Assembly: GCF_008831285.2 (NCBI RefSeq)
Contig: NC_045143.1
Location: forward strand, 20,236,854-20,300,853
From: Nymphaea colorata
Lineage: Eukaryota; Streptophyta; Magnoliopsida; Nymphaeales; Nymphaeaceae
Direction of reading: 5' to 3'
Length of the DNA stretch: 64,000 nt
The stretch's first letter is position 1, and the number at the start of each line of letters is the position of its first letter. A model generated the notes under the pieces. The model was not told the origin of the DNA. It searched no databases and saw only the letters and a program-made list of their open reading frames with translations. This document shows, one piece after another, positions 45,543-57,063 of the stretch. The position numbers and the translations under genes were made by a program.

Positions 45543-46295
45543 CAATGTTATCTGTATCGTATAGGTCGAAGAAACTTATACGATACGTGTTCGATGCACG
45601 ATACGCGTGCGTATCATACCCGTATCGCCCGTATCGTACGATACGGGCGATACACCCCCGTATCGTACGATACAGGAGAAAACATAAAATTCCTTATTTT
45701 TTAAAAGTTTAAACACTCCTCCCTCTCTCTCTTGTTGTATTTAAAGACTCCAATAGACATAGGAGGGAGTGATTTTGCCTGTTTTCATAAAAATTAACCG
45801 AGGATTCATCAATTTGGGAGATATCATCGTTGAATCATGAAAGATGATAACTGTATGTTTGAACTTATAAAATTGTGATGTAAACTAAGTCCTAAAACTC
45901 CAAGTCTTAAGACTCTAAGTCCTAAAATTTTATAAAATTTTCAAGTTTAAAATTGTGATGAATGCTTATTATGTTAATTTGAATATTTGATTTCTTATTT
46001 TTGAATGTGTTGTTGATAGTATACACATGAATGTTCCTTATGTATGATGATCTTTTTTATATTTGAATACATTTTTTATTTTTTTGATTTCTGATTTTTT
46101 GTTCATTTTTTTCAGATTTTTAAGGATTTTGTCTATTTTTTTCTGATTTTTAAATATTTTTAAAAATTAAAAAATTAATTTTACGATATGTTATGCTACG
46201 TTTACGATACGTTACGCTACGTTTACGATACGTTATGATACGGCGTATAGGTCGGCCCGACCGATACGCGTTACGCTACGGCTTTTATAACATTG
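45543..46295. mobile_element. hAT-like non-autonomous element in Copia A, 753 bp
   Basis: The termini CAATGTTAT and ATAACATTG are perfect inverted repeats. The 8-bp duplication TTTTGCAG is exact (45535-45542 and 46296-46303), and removing the element and one copy restores the Copia frame (CVLQDLVTE). Both ends carry many GTATCG/CGATAC motifs, including palindromes such as CGTATCGTACGATACG, and a CGTATAGGTCG block is repeated at both ends. The centre is AT-rich. It has no coding capacity. Confidence 0.93.
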
Positions 46296-46981
46296 TTTTG
46301 CAGGACTTGGTGACAGAGACAAAGATTGGGATTGGTTTGGTGTTTGATGGCTTATATCGACTTCCCATCCGTGTGGCCAATGCTCTCATGATAGCTGTTA
46401 GTAGGACAGAGAAGAAGAAAGAAGATTGTCTTCAGTCATTTTTGTATTGGCATGAACGCCTTGGAGATGTCCCTTTTTTGGGATTTTGAAATAGTTATTT
46501 CCTGATTTATGTTTTGGGTTGGACATATCTATGTTATCTTGTGATGTTTGTCAGTTTGCTAAACATGTTAGAGCTTCTTATCCTGATTCATTCTGATGTG
46601 TGGGGGCCTTCGCGAATCAATACTCGTTGTGGTTGTCAGTACTTTATAACCTTTATAGATGATTACTCAATGAGTACCTTTGTTTACCTGCTAAAAAATC
46701 GTAGTGAAGTACCTTATGTCATAGAGACCATCATTCTTGTGGAGAACCAATATGGTAGTTCTGTTAAGACCTTTCGGTCTGATAATGTTCGTGAGTATGT
46801 ATGCCAAGCTGTTGAATATTTCTTTCGAAAAAGGGAGATTGATCATGAGACGTCCTGCAGCTATACCCCTCCACAAAATGGAGTAGCTGAAAGGAAAAAT
46901 CACCAGTTACTCAATGTCACAAGGGTTCTCTTGTTTCAAAGGAATCTTCCGAAACAATATTGGGGTGATGCGGTTCTTTCT

Positions 46982-49286
46982 TGTCACACCCCGACCTTTT
47001 AACCCACAAACCCCCTTTTTTTTTTTCTAAACATAAAGCATCGAGGAGTGACTACCCAACAATTCAAAAAGACGATGAGCCAAGCAATTCAAAACAATGG
47101 GGCGAACTTTCATTTATATAACCATTTTGTTTCATACAAATTCACATCTATGTGCATGACCAAAATGCCCCAAAATCATAACATTGATGCCTAACAAGAA
47201 GAAGACATCAATAAAACCAAAACATGACGCGCCGGCACTACAAACGACAATCCCAAAACCTCCCCAATAGGACGTGAGTGAAGCCATCTGCTCAACCTGT
47301 TGCCCCGGGTCCGCCAAAACCTGAAAAAGAAAACAACTGAAGGCTCAGCCTTCGCAGTATGGCAACAAGCCAGGAAAATGCCAAACCCTCTCAAGTAAGG
47401 CTCAAATAAAAGAACAAATATCAACCCATCTATCGTCATGTCGAGTTAGAGTACGACATGGCCACACTAACACAACATCAGTCACATGCGAAGCATGCTT
47501 AAACATAACACTTGCATTCATATCAATCACATATACGTCAGTCACATGCATTCTATCAAACACATTACATTTTCATTAATTTTAGTGCATTAACAGTTCC
47601 TGTGGGTGCAACACAGGCACGTGCACACCGCGGGCGGCCTACAGCCGAGAGACAATCCCCGTGGTGGCCCATAACAGTATGGATCCATTTCACCCGCTGC
47701 AGCGGTAGAGCACTCATCCCTGGATGTGTGAAGTCCAAGGTGAGATACTCAGCCTTCCCTAAGACACCCAGGTTGGGAAGGCGGGAGCCCAACACTCCAA
47801 GCACAACACACAACAGAACCCTGCGGCCTTGCACCGCCTGCGCTCTGACAGGCGAGACCAGTGGCAAACAAGGGGGACGTCTCCCAACCACATAGCCACA
47901 TCCCACTGGCCTCACATCTCTTAGTTATTCATTCTTATCATTATAGTTACACATTCACAAGATGACTGGCTAGCACATGAGGCTAGTACACTTCACGAGT
48001 GCACCCACACCTCCGATTACCTCCACATGAGGTTTATACATACAGTAACAGTCATTGCTAGCCGTCATACCATACGGGTACAACTACCCTCCAAAACATC
48101 CATTCACATCATTGCCCATGGCAATGGATATGCAACAACATACACATTCATATCAATCATCACATCAATCCTCACATCAAGCACGTCAATTACCTCTTTG
48201 AAAAACTTAGCCAATCCACAGAGAGTAGTCTCAATCTACGGTTGGCTCGTAGCTGTCCTATGCAATTATCATTCTATGATGCTTTCTAATGCACAATTGG
48301 GGTCGAGGAGACACTCGACTCGATACCCCGCCTCATCTGTCCTAAAATTAATCCATCATGCTTAAACGATCATCCCACACATGAATCATCGCTTCTCCAT
48401 CATAACCCCCCCATTATCCCCAAAAGCAAAATCGCTAACATGCATCCCAAAACATCAATTCTAAACTCTAACATGCTCAAGCAATAATTATACATGTTCT
48501 ACTATATAATATCCAATAATCTAAGCTCAAATAGGCTTTGCTCACCCCAATCTAAGCGTCCAAACTGCTGTGATGCCTCAAACAGCCACCTCAAGCATAC
48601 AGTCGGTCCCCAAATGGCAGAAATCGTGCCAAGCCGCCACCACCAACGCCTTCTATTCACTGTTACAAAGAGAATGATGCACCCTCAAACTGAAATTCCA
48701 ATCCAACAGCCACAACTAAAGAGAACAAGCAAGAACGTGCTCAAGAGGAGGAGTTCGGCTAAAATATTGGTTCGATTGGGGGAGGCTGAGAACTGAGAAA
48801 GAGCACGAGAATGAGCAGGGAGGAAACGTCGACAGAGATGGGAGACAGACAAAGGGGTAGGGTTCGGACGGTGAGGGAAGGGTCTGCGTGGGAAGGAGGA
48901 GGAGAAGAAAGAAGAGGAAGGAGGAGCAGGCGAGGGAGAAGGGAGGAGGCGAGAGAAGAAGGGAAGAGAGCTCGGGCAAGGAGGAGAGGGACAGCGTGTG
49001 GGAGGAGAGAGGGTGTTGTAGAGAGGGAGGGATGCGCAGGAAAGGAGGGGAAAAACAGGCAGAGAGGGCGAGAGAGGGAGCTTACCCGCGAGCTGCCGCC
49101 GTCACCGCCGCCTTCTTCTGCTTCGCTGAGTTCCGGTCGTGGGTAAGGGGAGACGAAGAGGGGAAACGAGGGAGAAGAAGGAAAGACGAGGGAGGGGAGG
49201 CGGAGTCGGGCTCGCTCACGCGTGAGGGGCTCGGGTCCGGGTCTGGACCCTGACCCGACCCGTCCTGCCAAACAACGAGCGTTACA
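46982..49286 (-). repeat. Family L solo LTR-type repeat, copy 4, TSD TTTCT
   Basis: On the + strand it runs TGTCACACCCCGACC...GAGCGTTACA with an exact duplication TTTCT (46977-46981 and 49287-49291). The Copia A integrase reads GDAVL before it and SAYLIN after it. The length is 2305 bp. Compared with the other copies it lacks about 700 bp, with the jump at about 48345 (CATCTGTCCTAAA | ATTAATCCATCATG). A GA-rich tract lies at 48780-49080 and a GTAAG motif on the minus strand at 49081-49088. There is no internal retroelement region. Confidence 0.92.
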
Positions 49287-51731
49287 TTTCTAGTGCATAT
49301 CTGATCAATCATATGCCTAGTCGTGTCCTCAATGGGCATACTCCTCACTATATGCTTCCAGAAAGTCGTCAACCTTTTCTCCTTCCACATCGTGTCTTTG
49401 GATGTGTTTGCTTTATTCATGATCACAGTCCTCATGTTAAGAAACTTGATCCGAGGTCTATTAAGAGTGTTTTTGTTGGGTATTCTCCTACTCAAAAGGG
49501 GTATGTATCTTGATCCTACCACTGGGCGAGTCTATGTTACCAAGGATGTTTCCTTCTTGGAACATGTCTCTTATTTTTGTGAGAATCCTCTTCAGGGGGA
49601 GAAGTGTATGTCACAGGAAGAGTATTCTCCGAGCCAGGAAATTCAATTTACAGAGTTCTTGGAATACAGGCGAGAAGAGAGTCCATCTGTTGAAATGCTT
49701 GAACAGGAGAGAATTGAAAAGCGTCCCACTGGAACGAAAGAGGAAGACAGTCGTTTGTTTGGGCAGGTGTACTCTAGGAGAAGAGCTCGTACAGATCAGG
49801 TGACTGATGATGAGAATTTGATCCCTAATCCCAATCCTACTTTGTCCCTAGATGACCCAAGTCGTGCTCAGAAGAAACCTATTGAGCAAGACATTCAGAC
49901 AGATACTGAAAAGGAGGAACTCCCCATTACCCTGAGAAAGGGTGTCAGGTCATGTACTCAACACCCTATTGGTAACTTTGTGTCATATTCTAGACTGAGC
50001 ATAGATTACAAATGTTTTATATCATCTCTGTCTTTGGCTGTGATTCCCAGGACTGTTACAGAAGCTCAGAGTGATTCTAAATGGACTCATGCTATGCAAG
50101 AAGAGATGGAAGCTTTGAGTAGGAATCAGACATGGGAAGTGGTAGAGATCCCTGAAGCGGCCCATCTGGTTGGATCTAAGTGGGTCTACACCATCAAGTA
50201 CAAACCAGATGGGAATGTTGAGAAGTGCAAAGCTCGCCTGGTGGCCAAGGGGTTTAGTCATCAATATGAGATCGACTACTTGGAAACGTTTGCTCCTGTC
50301 GCGAAGATGAAGACTGTTTGTCACACCCCGACACTCAAACATTTTTTTTTCTAACATCCAACATCGAGGTGTGACTACACAATAGTTCAGAAAGGAATGG
50401 GCCAAGCAATTCAAAACAATGGGGCAAGCCTTCCATTATATAGCATTTCAATTCAACTGTACATTTGACAAAAATGCCCCAAAATCACAACATCGACGCC
50501 TAATAAAAAACAAGGCATCAGTAAAACCAAAACCCGACGCGCCGACACTACAAAAAAAAAACAAAACCCAAAACCTCCCCAGTAGGACGTGAGTGTAGCC
50601 ATCTGCTCAGCTTGCTGCCCGGGTCCACCAAAACCTGAAAAAAAGAAACAACTGAAGGCTTAGCCTTCGCAGTATGGCAACAAGCCAGGAAAAGTCCAAA
50701 CCCTCTTAGGTCGGGGTCAGCACACAAGCAAACATCAGAACAATCTATCATTATGTCGTGTCAAGACACGACATGCAGAGACCACTCAATGGCTACAATA
50801 ACATAATTTCAATCACATGCAAGGCATCCTCAACATGTCACTTGCATTCATAAGCACAACAGTCACATGCACAACAATCCTATACATTTCAATCACATAA
50901 ATTTCAGTTTCATTACTATCAGTGAATTTACAGTTCCTGTGGGTGCAAACACAGGCACGTGCATACCGCGGGCGGCCCACAACCGAGAGACAACCCCCGT
51001 GGTGGCCCAGAACAGTATGGATCCATCTATCTGCTGCAGCGGTAGAGCATTCATCCATGGATGTGTGAATTCCAAGGAGAGATACTCAGCCTTCCCTAGG
51101 ACACCCAGGTTGGGAAGGCGGGAGCCTACGCTCTAAGCACATCACACAACAGTACCCTGGGGCCTTGCACCGCCTGCACTCCGAACAGGCGAGACCAGTG
51201 GCGAAAGCGGGACAACTCCCATACACATAGTCACATCCCACTGGCCTCTCATCTCTTATTCTTTCATTCTTATACTTATACTTGCACAAACACAATTAAC
51301 TGGCTAGCTCATGAGGTTGGTTCACTTCACGAGTGAACCCACACCTCCAATTGCCTCCACACGAGGGTTACACATAACCACAACAGTTTTGGCTAGCCGT
51401 CATAACAATATGGGTACAACTACCCACTGTGCAAACATTTGCATCATTGCCCGCGGCAATGGGTATTCAATAAACATAACATTCACATTCATCATCATAA
51501 CAATCACATCTTTGAAAACTTAGCCAAACCACAGAGAGTAGTCTCAATCTGTGGTGGGCTCGTAGCTGTCCTATGCAGTTATCATTCTAGGATGCTTTCT
51601 AATGCACAATTAGGGTCGAGGAGACACTCGACTCGATACCTCGCCTCATCTGTCCTAAATAGTTATCAATTCTAGCATGCACATGCAAATGCGTAACATT
51701 ATCAAAACAATTACTATAAGCCTTTCAAAAC

Positions 51732-51980
51732 TGTTGATAGATTGTGGGTTTCGGGTCCGGATCCATACCCGACCCGCCTTGTAGCCCGTTTTGGGCTCTA
51801 CTTAAGTCATGTAACCCTAATCCTTAAGTGTTAATGATAATCTTAAGAGAGAGAGAGTCTGGCTGCTAGTGGGCACCAACTCCTCCTCATTCGTGGTTTT
51901 TTCTCCCTCGTGTTGAGGGTTTTCCACGTTACATCGTGATCATTGCTTCTCTTCCTCTTCTTCTTGTTCGTATCTCTACA
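51732..51980 (+). repeat. Copia B 5' LTR
   Basis: 249 bp, TGTTGATAGATTGTG...TATCTCTACA, indistinguishable from the 3' LTR. Confidence 0.96.
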
Positions 51981-51993
51981 TGGTATCAGAGCC
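51981..51993 (+). promoter_or_regulatory. Copia B primer binding site
   Basis: TGGTATCAGAGCC, full match to the plant tRNA-iMet site, adjacent to the LTR. Confidence 0.93.
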
Positions 51994-52039
51994 GTGAAGT
52001 TCCGGCGTTTCTGGTTGTCTTTTGCCCGTGTTAGAGGAG

Positions 52040-52420
52040 AATCGCCCGGCACTGTTCATCGTCTCGCCCGTGCCCGACGCTCGTGCCCGAGCGTCGTCTG
52101 TCGTCCCGCCGCCGTCTCCGCCCAGCGCCGCCCTGATCAACGCCGATCAGGATTCCGCCGTCTCCGCCCAGCGACGCCCTGATTAGCGCAGCCGCTTCCG
52201 CCCAGCGTCGGCCTGCCCAGCGGCGTTCCCGTTCTGCCGCTTCCGCCCAGCGTCGGCCTGCCCAAACGACGACCTGTCCAGCGGCGGTCTTTTTCCGCCC
52301 AACGCCGTGTCCTTTTCCGGCGCCGTGCCGCTCTGCCTGGTCTGTTTCCGCCCAGCGCCGCGCCGACTGCCTGGTCTGTTCCCGCCCAGCGCCGCGCCGC
52401 TTTGCCTGGTTCCGTTTCCT
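52040..52420 (+). repeat. GC-rich motif array in the Copia B leader
   Basis: Between primer site and gag ATG the motif CCGCCCAGCG or a one-base variant occurs seven times, often followed by CCG or GCCTG. TGCCTGGTCTG and GCGTCGGCCTGCCCA blocks are also repeated. Upstream of it are CGCCCGTGCCCGACGCTCG and related repeats. No long frame is conserved. It is likely an expanded, structured untranslated leader. Confidence 0.8.
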
Positions 52421-52494
52421 GCTCTCTGTCCGTTTTTTGGTGTTGTATCGTGTGATTGCTTCTTGCTGCCCTTGCTGCCTACTGGTCTGTGATT

Positions 52495-55400
52495 ATGGCA
52501 GCCTCTTCCTCGTCAACCGTCAACACCAATCCCACTGAAATAGGGGCTTTTAGAACGGAGAATGTTCCCATGCAGGTCATCACTCTTCGCCTCACCAAGG
52601 ATAATTATTTCTCGTGGTCGCCTGCTATGACCATGGGGATTGCTGGCCGTGGTCGCATGGCCTATATTGATGGGAGCAACCCCGAACCAGCAAGAACAAG
52701 TGATGTGTGGCATACTTGGTTTCTTGAGGATAATCAAGTGAAAACTTGGATTGTCAATTCCGTTTCCGCCGATATTCAGCCCCTTATCCTTCGGAAGAAG
52801 ACTGCTAGAGACATGTGGGTGGTCCTCGAGCAAATGTATGGCCAAAAGAAGACCGCAATTCGTACTTACCAAGTAATGAAGACAGTCTATGGCATTCGAC
52901 AAGGGACCTCGTCTGTTGCAGAGTACTATGGGGCTTTGAAAGCCAAGTGGGAAGAGCTTGACTATCATTCTGATATTCCTTGGCATTGTCCCCATGATCA
53001 GGCGCTCTATGTTGCTCATGAATGGGAAAACAGGGTGTTCCTATTTTTAGCAGGTTTAAATGATGAGTTTGAAGGTGTTCGAAGTCAGATTTTGAATTCA
53101 GGGGAGGTGTCCAGTATTGAAGATGTATACTCCTGTGTTGAAGCGGAAGAACAGCGAAGGCTTGTTACAAAAGAAGGGAAGAGGGAACTTGTGCCCTATA
53201 ACGAGAGATCTGCTCTCGTGAGTCGTGGTCCTGGCGGCCCATCTAGGTCTCTTCGCCGGTGCACTCACTGCAAGAAGACAGGTCACACTGTGGATTATTG
53301 CTGGGATCTTCATCCAGAAAAGAAGGGGAACAGAGGGAGATCTTTGACTGGGAGAACGCCCGTGTCTGAGGTGCAAGCCTCTAGTGGAGAAAAAGTCTCC
53401 ATTTCTGCTGACCAGCTTCGTGAACTAAGGGCTTATTTGGGCAGGCTCGATGTCAACAAGACTGAGACCTCAGAGGGAACTACAGCTAATCATGCTCTTG
53501 CAGCTATTGGCAATCAAGGTAACTCTTCTGTGGGGGAATGGATTGTCGATAGTGGTGCTACTCATCACATGACAGGTAATCCAAAATTGTTTCATGAGTA
53601 TAAGTTGTCCTCGGGAAGGGAACGTGTTTCTCTTGCAGATGGTTCCTCTACCTGTGTGGCAGGCGAAGGCACTCTGTCCTTGTTGGACAAATTTCATGTG
53701 CAGGGCGCTTTACATGTTCCCCAGTTTCCTTTAAATCTCTTATCAGTCAGTAGACTTACTAAAGAATTGAATTGTGAACTTATATTCTCTGCCGATCGTT
53801 GTGTTTTGCAGGACTTGGTGACAGGGAAGAGGATTGGGATTGGTTTAGCTTCTGATGGATTATATCGTCTTCCCATACGTGTGGCTACTGCTCTGTTGAC
53901 AGCGATCCGCAAGACAGATAAGAGAAGAGAAGATTGTCTTCAGTCTTTTATGTACTGGCATGAACGTTTTGGGCATTTACCTTTTGGGATTTTGAAACAT
54001 TTGTTTCCAGACTTGTGTTCCTCCTTTGATGTGTCTTCCATTTCTTGTGATGTTTGTCAGTTTGCCAAACATGTGAGGGCTTCGTACCCTCTTTCTTCTA
54101 GTTGTGCTAATGAAGCTTTTTCTCTGATTCACTCTGATGTATGGGGACCTTCGGGCATTCATACCCGTCAAGGTTTCCAGTATTTTATCACTTTCATTGA
54201 TGATTTCTCTCGTGCTACATTTATATACTTGTTAAAAGACCGCAGCGAGGTTCCTCGAATCATCGAGACATTTATTCTTCTTGTGCATACCCAGTATGGT
54301 GCGAATGTTAAAACTTTCAGGTCCGATAATGCCCGTGAGTACATGTGTCGGCCTGTTGAGGAGTTTCTTAGACAACGGGGGATTGTTCACGAGACATCCT
54401 GTAGTTACACCCCCCCTCAAAATGGGGTAGCTGAAAGGAAAAATCGTCAACTTCTTAATGTCACAAGGGCTCTTTTGTTTCAGAGAAATCTTCCTAAACA
54501 CTATTGGGGTGATGCAGTTCTTACTAGTGCCTATCTTATTAACCGCATGCCCAGTCGTGTTTTGAATGGTAGGACTCCCCACTCGTTGCTTCCTGGCAGT
54601 CGTCCACCATTTCCTCTTCCTCCTCGTGTTTTTGGTTGTGTATGTTTTATCCATGATCACAGTCCAAATGTCAAGAAACTTGATCCTAGGTCTATCAAAG
54701 GTGTCTTTGTTGGATACTCCCCTACGCAAAAAGGATACAAATGTATTGATCCTATTACTGGTCGAGCTTATGTTACGAGGGATGTTACCTTCTTGGAACA
54801 TGCCTCTTACTTTGGTGCGAATCCTCTTCAAGGGGAGCAGTCTGTGGGCAGGGAAGAGTATTCTCAGAGACAGGAACTTCAGTTTATAGATTTTTTGGAC
54901 TACAAGAAAACAGAATCACTTAATACTGTTGATGTGCCTGAGAAGGAGGAAAGGGGTGACAATAGCATTGAGAAGGAAGGCCCTCAGTTGTTTGGACAGT
55001 TCTACTCTAGACGAGGTACTCGGACAGAGGTGATGACTTGTGATGCTAGATCTACTTCCAATCCCAATGCCACTCCTTCCCTGGATGAACCAAGTCCTAC
55101 CGAGGAGACCGTGGAGACCCATGATGAGGTTGAAAAGAAGAATGACGATCTTCCCATTGCCCTGAGAAAGGGTGTCAGGTCATGTACTCAACACCCCATT
55201 GGTAATTTTGTTTCTTATTCCAGACTTGGGAAAGATTACAAGTGTTTTGTTTCTACTCTTTCTTTGGCTGTGATTCCCAGGACTGTCGCTGAAGCTCAAA
55301 GTGACTCCAAGTGGGCCGATGCAATGAAAGAAGAAATAGATGCCCTAAGAAAAAACTTGACATGGGAAGTGGTGAAGATTCCTGAAGCCGCTCACCTAGT

Positions 55401-56820
55401 TGGATCCAAATGAGTGTATACCATCAAGTACAAACCAGATGGGAGTGTTGAAAGATATAAAGCTCGACTTGTGGCCAAGGGGTTTAGCCAGAAATATGGA
55501 ATTGATTACTTGGAAACCTTTGCTCCTGTTGCGAAAATGAAGACTGTGAGGGTGGTTATATCCCTAGCTGTGATGAAGGAGTGGAAGATGTATCAACTGG
55601 ATGTTAAGAATGCATTCCTCAATGGTGACCTCGAAGAAGAAGTATATATGCATATGCCTCCAGGATATGAAGAACCAGAAATGTGTTGTAAGCTGAAAAA
55701 GGCATTGTATGGCCTTAAGCAATCGCCCAGAGCGTGGTTTGAACGACTGAGAAGAGTGATGATACGTCATGGATACAAACAAGGAAATGGAGATCACACT
55801 CTGTTTGTGAAGAAGAAGGAGAGCAAGGTTACTCTCCTGCTCGTCTACGTAGATGACATGATTGTTACTGGAGATGATGAGGAGGAGATTATCAAGCTAA
55901 AAGGGTTACTGGCTACAGAATTCGACCTCAAAGATCTTGGAAAACTAAGGTATTTTCTTGGTATGGAGGTTGCTAGGTCTAGTACTGGTCTTGTACTAAA
56001 CCAAAGGAAATATACATTAGACCTGCTGGAAGAAACTGGTAAATTGGGATGTAGACCTACTCCTACCCCTTTTGACACTGGGCACAAGTTGAGTCTCAGA
56101 GATGGAGAGCCTCTCTGTGAAGAAGACAAGGGAAGATATCAACGTTTGGTTGGGAAGCTAATTTATCTTACCCTCACGAGACCTGATATCACCTTTGCGG
56201 TGAATGTTTTGAGCCAATTCATGCATATGCCAACTGATGCACATCTGAAGGCTGTGGACAGAGTGCTATGCTACCTAAAGAAAAATCCTGGTAAGGGACT
56301 CCTGTATGTGAAACAAGAGACTGTGGAAATCGAGGGCTATTCTGATGCGGATTGGGCAGGTTGTGGTGATACCAGACGATCCACTACAGGGTACTGTGTC
56401 TACTTGGGAGGAAACCTTGTTGTATGGAGGAGCAAGAGACAGGATGTTTGCTCTAGATCCAGTGCAGAGGCAGAATATAGGGCAGTTGCTATGGGAGTGT
56501 CAGAGTTATTATGGTTGAAGATATTGTTGACTGACATTGGAATAGAGATTGAAGGACCTATGAAGATGTATTGTGATAACAAGTCTGCAATCAACTTAGC
56601 CAACAATCCTGTACTTCACGACAGAACAAAACATGTTGAAATTGATCGTCACTTCATTCGGGAAAGGATTGATGCGAAAGAGTTGATCTTACCTTACATG
56701 AAGTCTGAAGACCAAACTGCTGATGTTCTGACGAAAGCTCTTCCTTCAGCTTCATTTGAGAGGAATGTATCCAAGTTGGGCATGTTTGATATGTACGCCC
56801 AACTTGAGGGGGAGTGTTGA
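52495..56820 (+). pseudogene. Copia B gag-pol polyprotein, open except one TGA
   Basis: The ATG at 52495 (MAASSSSTVNTNPTEIG) is the first good start after the leader, and an earlier in-frame TTG is unlikely. Approximate residue positions: gag 1-250 with LTKDNYFSWSPAMTMGIAG; zinc knuckle CTHCKKTGHTVDYC at 254; protease WIVDSGATHHMTG at 348; GAG-pre-integrase WHERFGH and CDVC at 490-525; integrase catalytic residues in IHSDVWGPS (545), FRSDNAREYM and GVAERKNR. At codon 973 a TGA (55411-55413) replaces the expected Trp of GSKWVYTIKYKPDG, and the same frame then continues. RT follows with DVKNAFLNGDLEEEVYM and VYVDDMIVTGDD (about 1117), then RNase H with GYSDADWAGC (about 1282), SSAEAEYRA and YCDNKSAINLANN. 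It ends MYAQLEGEC and overlaps the polypurine tract. The single G-to-A change is the only visible lesion. Cleavage into mature proteins by the element's protease is known for the family. Confidence 0.93.
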
Positions 56821-57063
56821 TAGATTGTGGGTTTCGGGTCCGGATCCATACCCGACCCGCCTTGTAGCCCGTTTTGGGCTCTACTTAAGTCATGTAACCC
56901 TAATCCTTAAGTGTTAATGATAATCTTAAGAGAGAGAGAGTCTGGCTGCTAGTGGGCACCAACTCCTCCTCATTCGTGGTTTTTTCTCCCTCGTGTTGAG
57001 GGTTTTCCACGTTACATCGTGATCATTGCTTCTCTTCCTCTTCTTCTTGTTCGTATCTCTACA
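56815..57063 (+). repeat. Copia B 3' LTR
   Basis: 249 bp, apparently identical to 51732-51980. The polyprotein stop codon lies just inside its start. Confidence 0.96.

Larger units (their letters stand above)
51732..57063 (+). mobile_element. Young, nearly intact Copia element (Copia B), 5332 bp, TSD AAAAC
   Basis: LTRs 51732-51980 and 56815-57063 (249 bp each) appear identical base for base. TSD AAAAC is exact (51727-51731 and 57064-57068). It has the primer site TGGTATCAGAGCC (51981-51993), the polypurine tract GAGGGGGAG (56806-56814), and a single reading frame of 1442 codons broken only by one TGA. It is inserted in family L copy 5 and is therefore the youngest visible layer of the nest. 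Short LTRs, size and motifs suggest the Ale-like Copia lineage (inference). Confidence 0.96.

Noticed and set aside
45535-46303. The hAT-like element acting as a removable intron because its TSD TTTTGCAG looks like a 3' splice site
   Set aside because: No donor gives an in-frame junction, and the motif is already present in the uninterrupted Copia B sequence (near 53805-53812), so it is coincidental.
47191-47439. Recurring minus-strand frames with FLACCHTAKA in family L (also 50548-50751 and 61847-62155)
   Set aside because: They recur only because the repeat recurs. They differ by frame breaks, lack any known domain, and one copy (13200) is interrupted, so there is no sign of protein-level constraint.
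52456-52494. Earlier start for the Copia B polyprotein
   Set aside because: The extension begins at TTG and reads hydrophobic leader-like residues. The ATG at 52495 gives the MA(A/E)SSSS start shared with Copia A.
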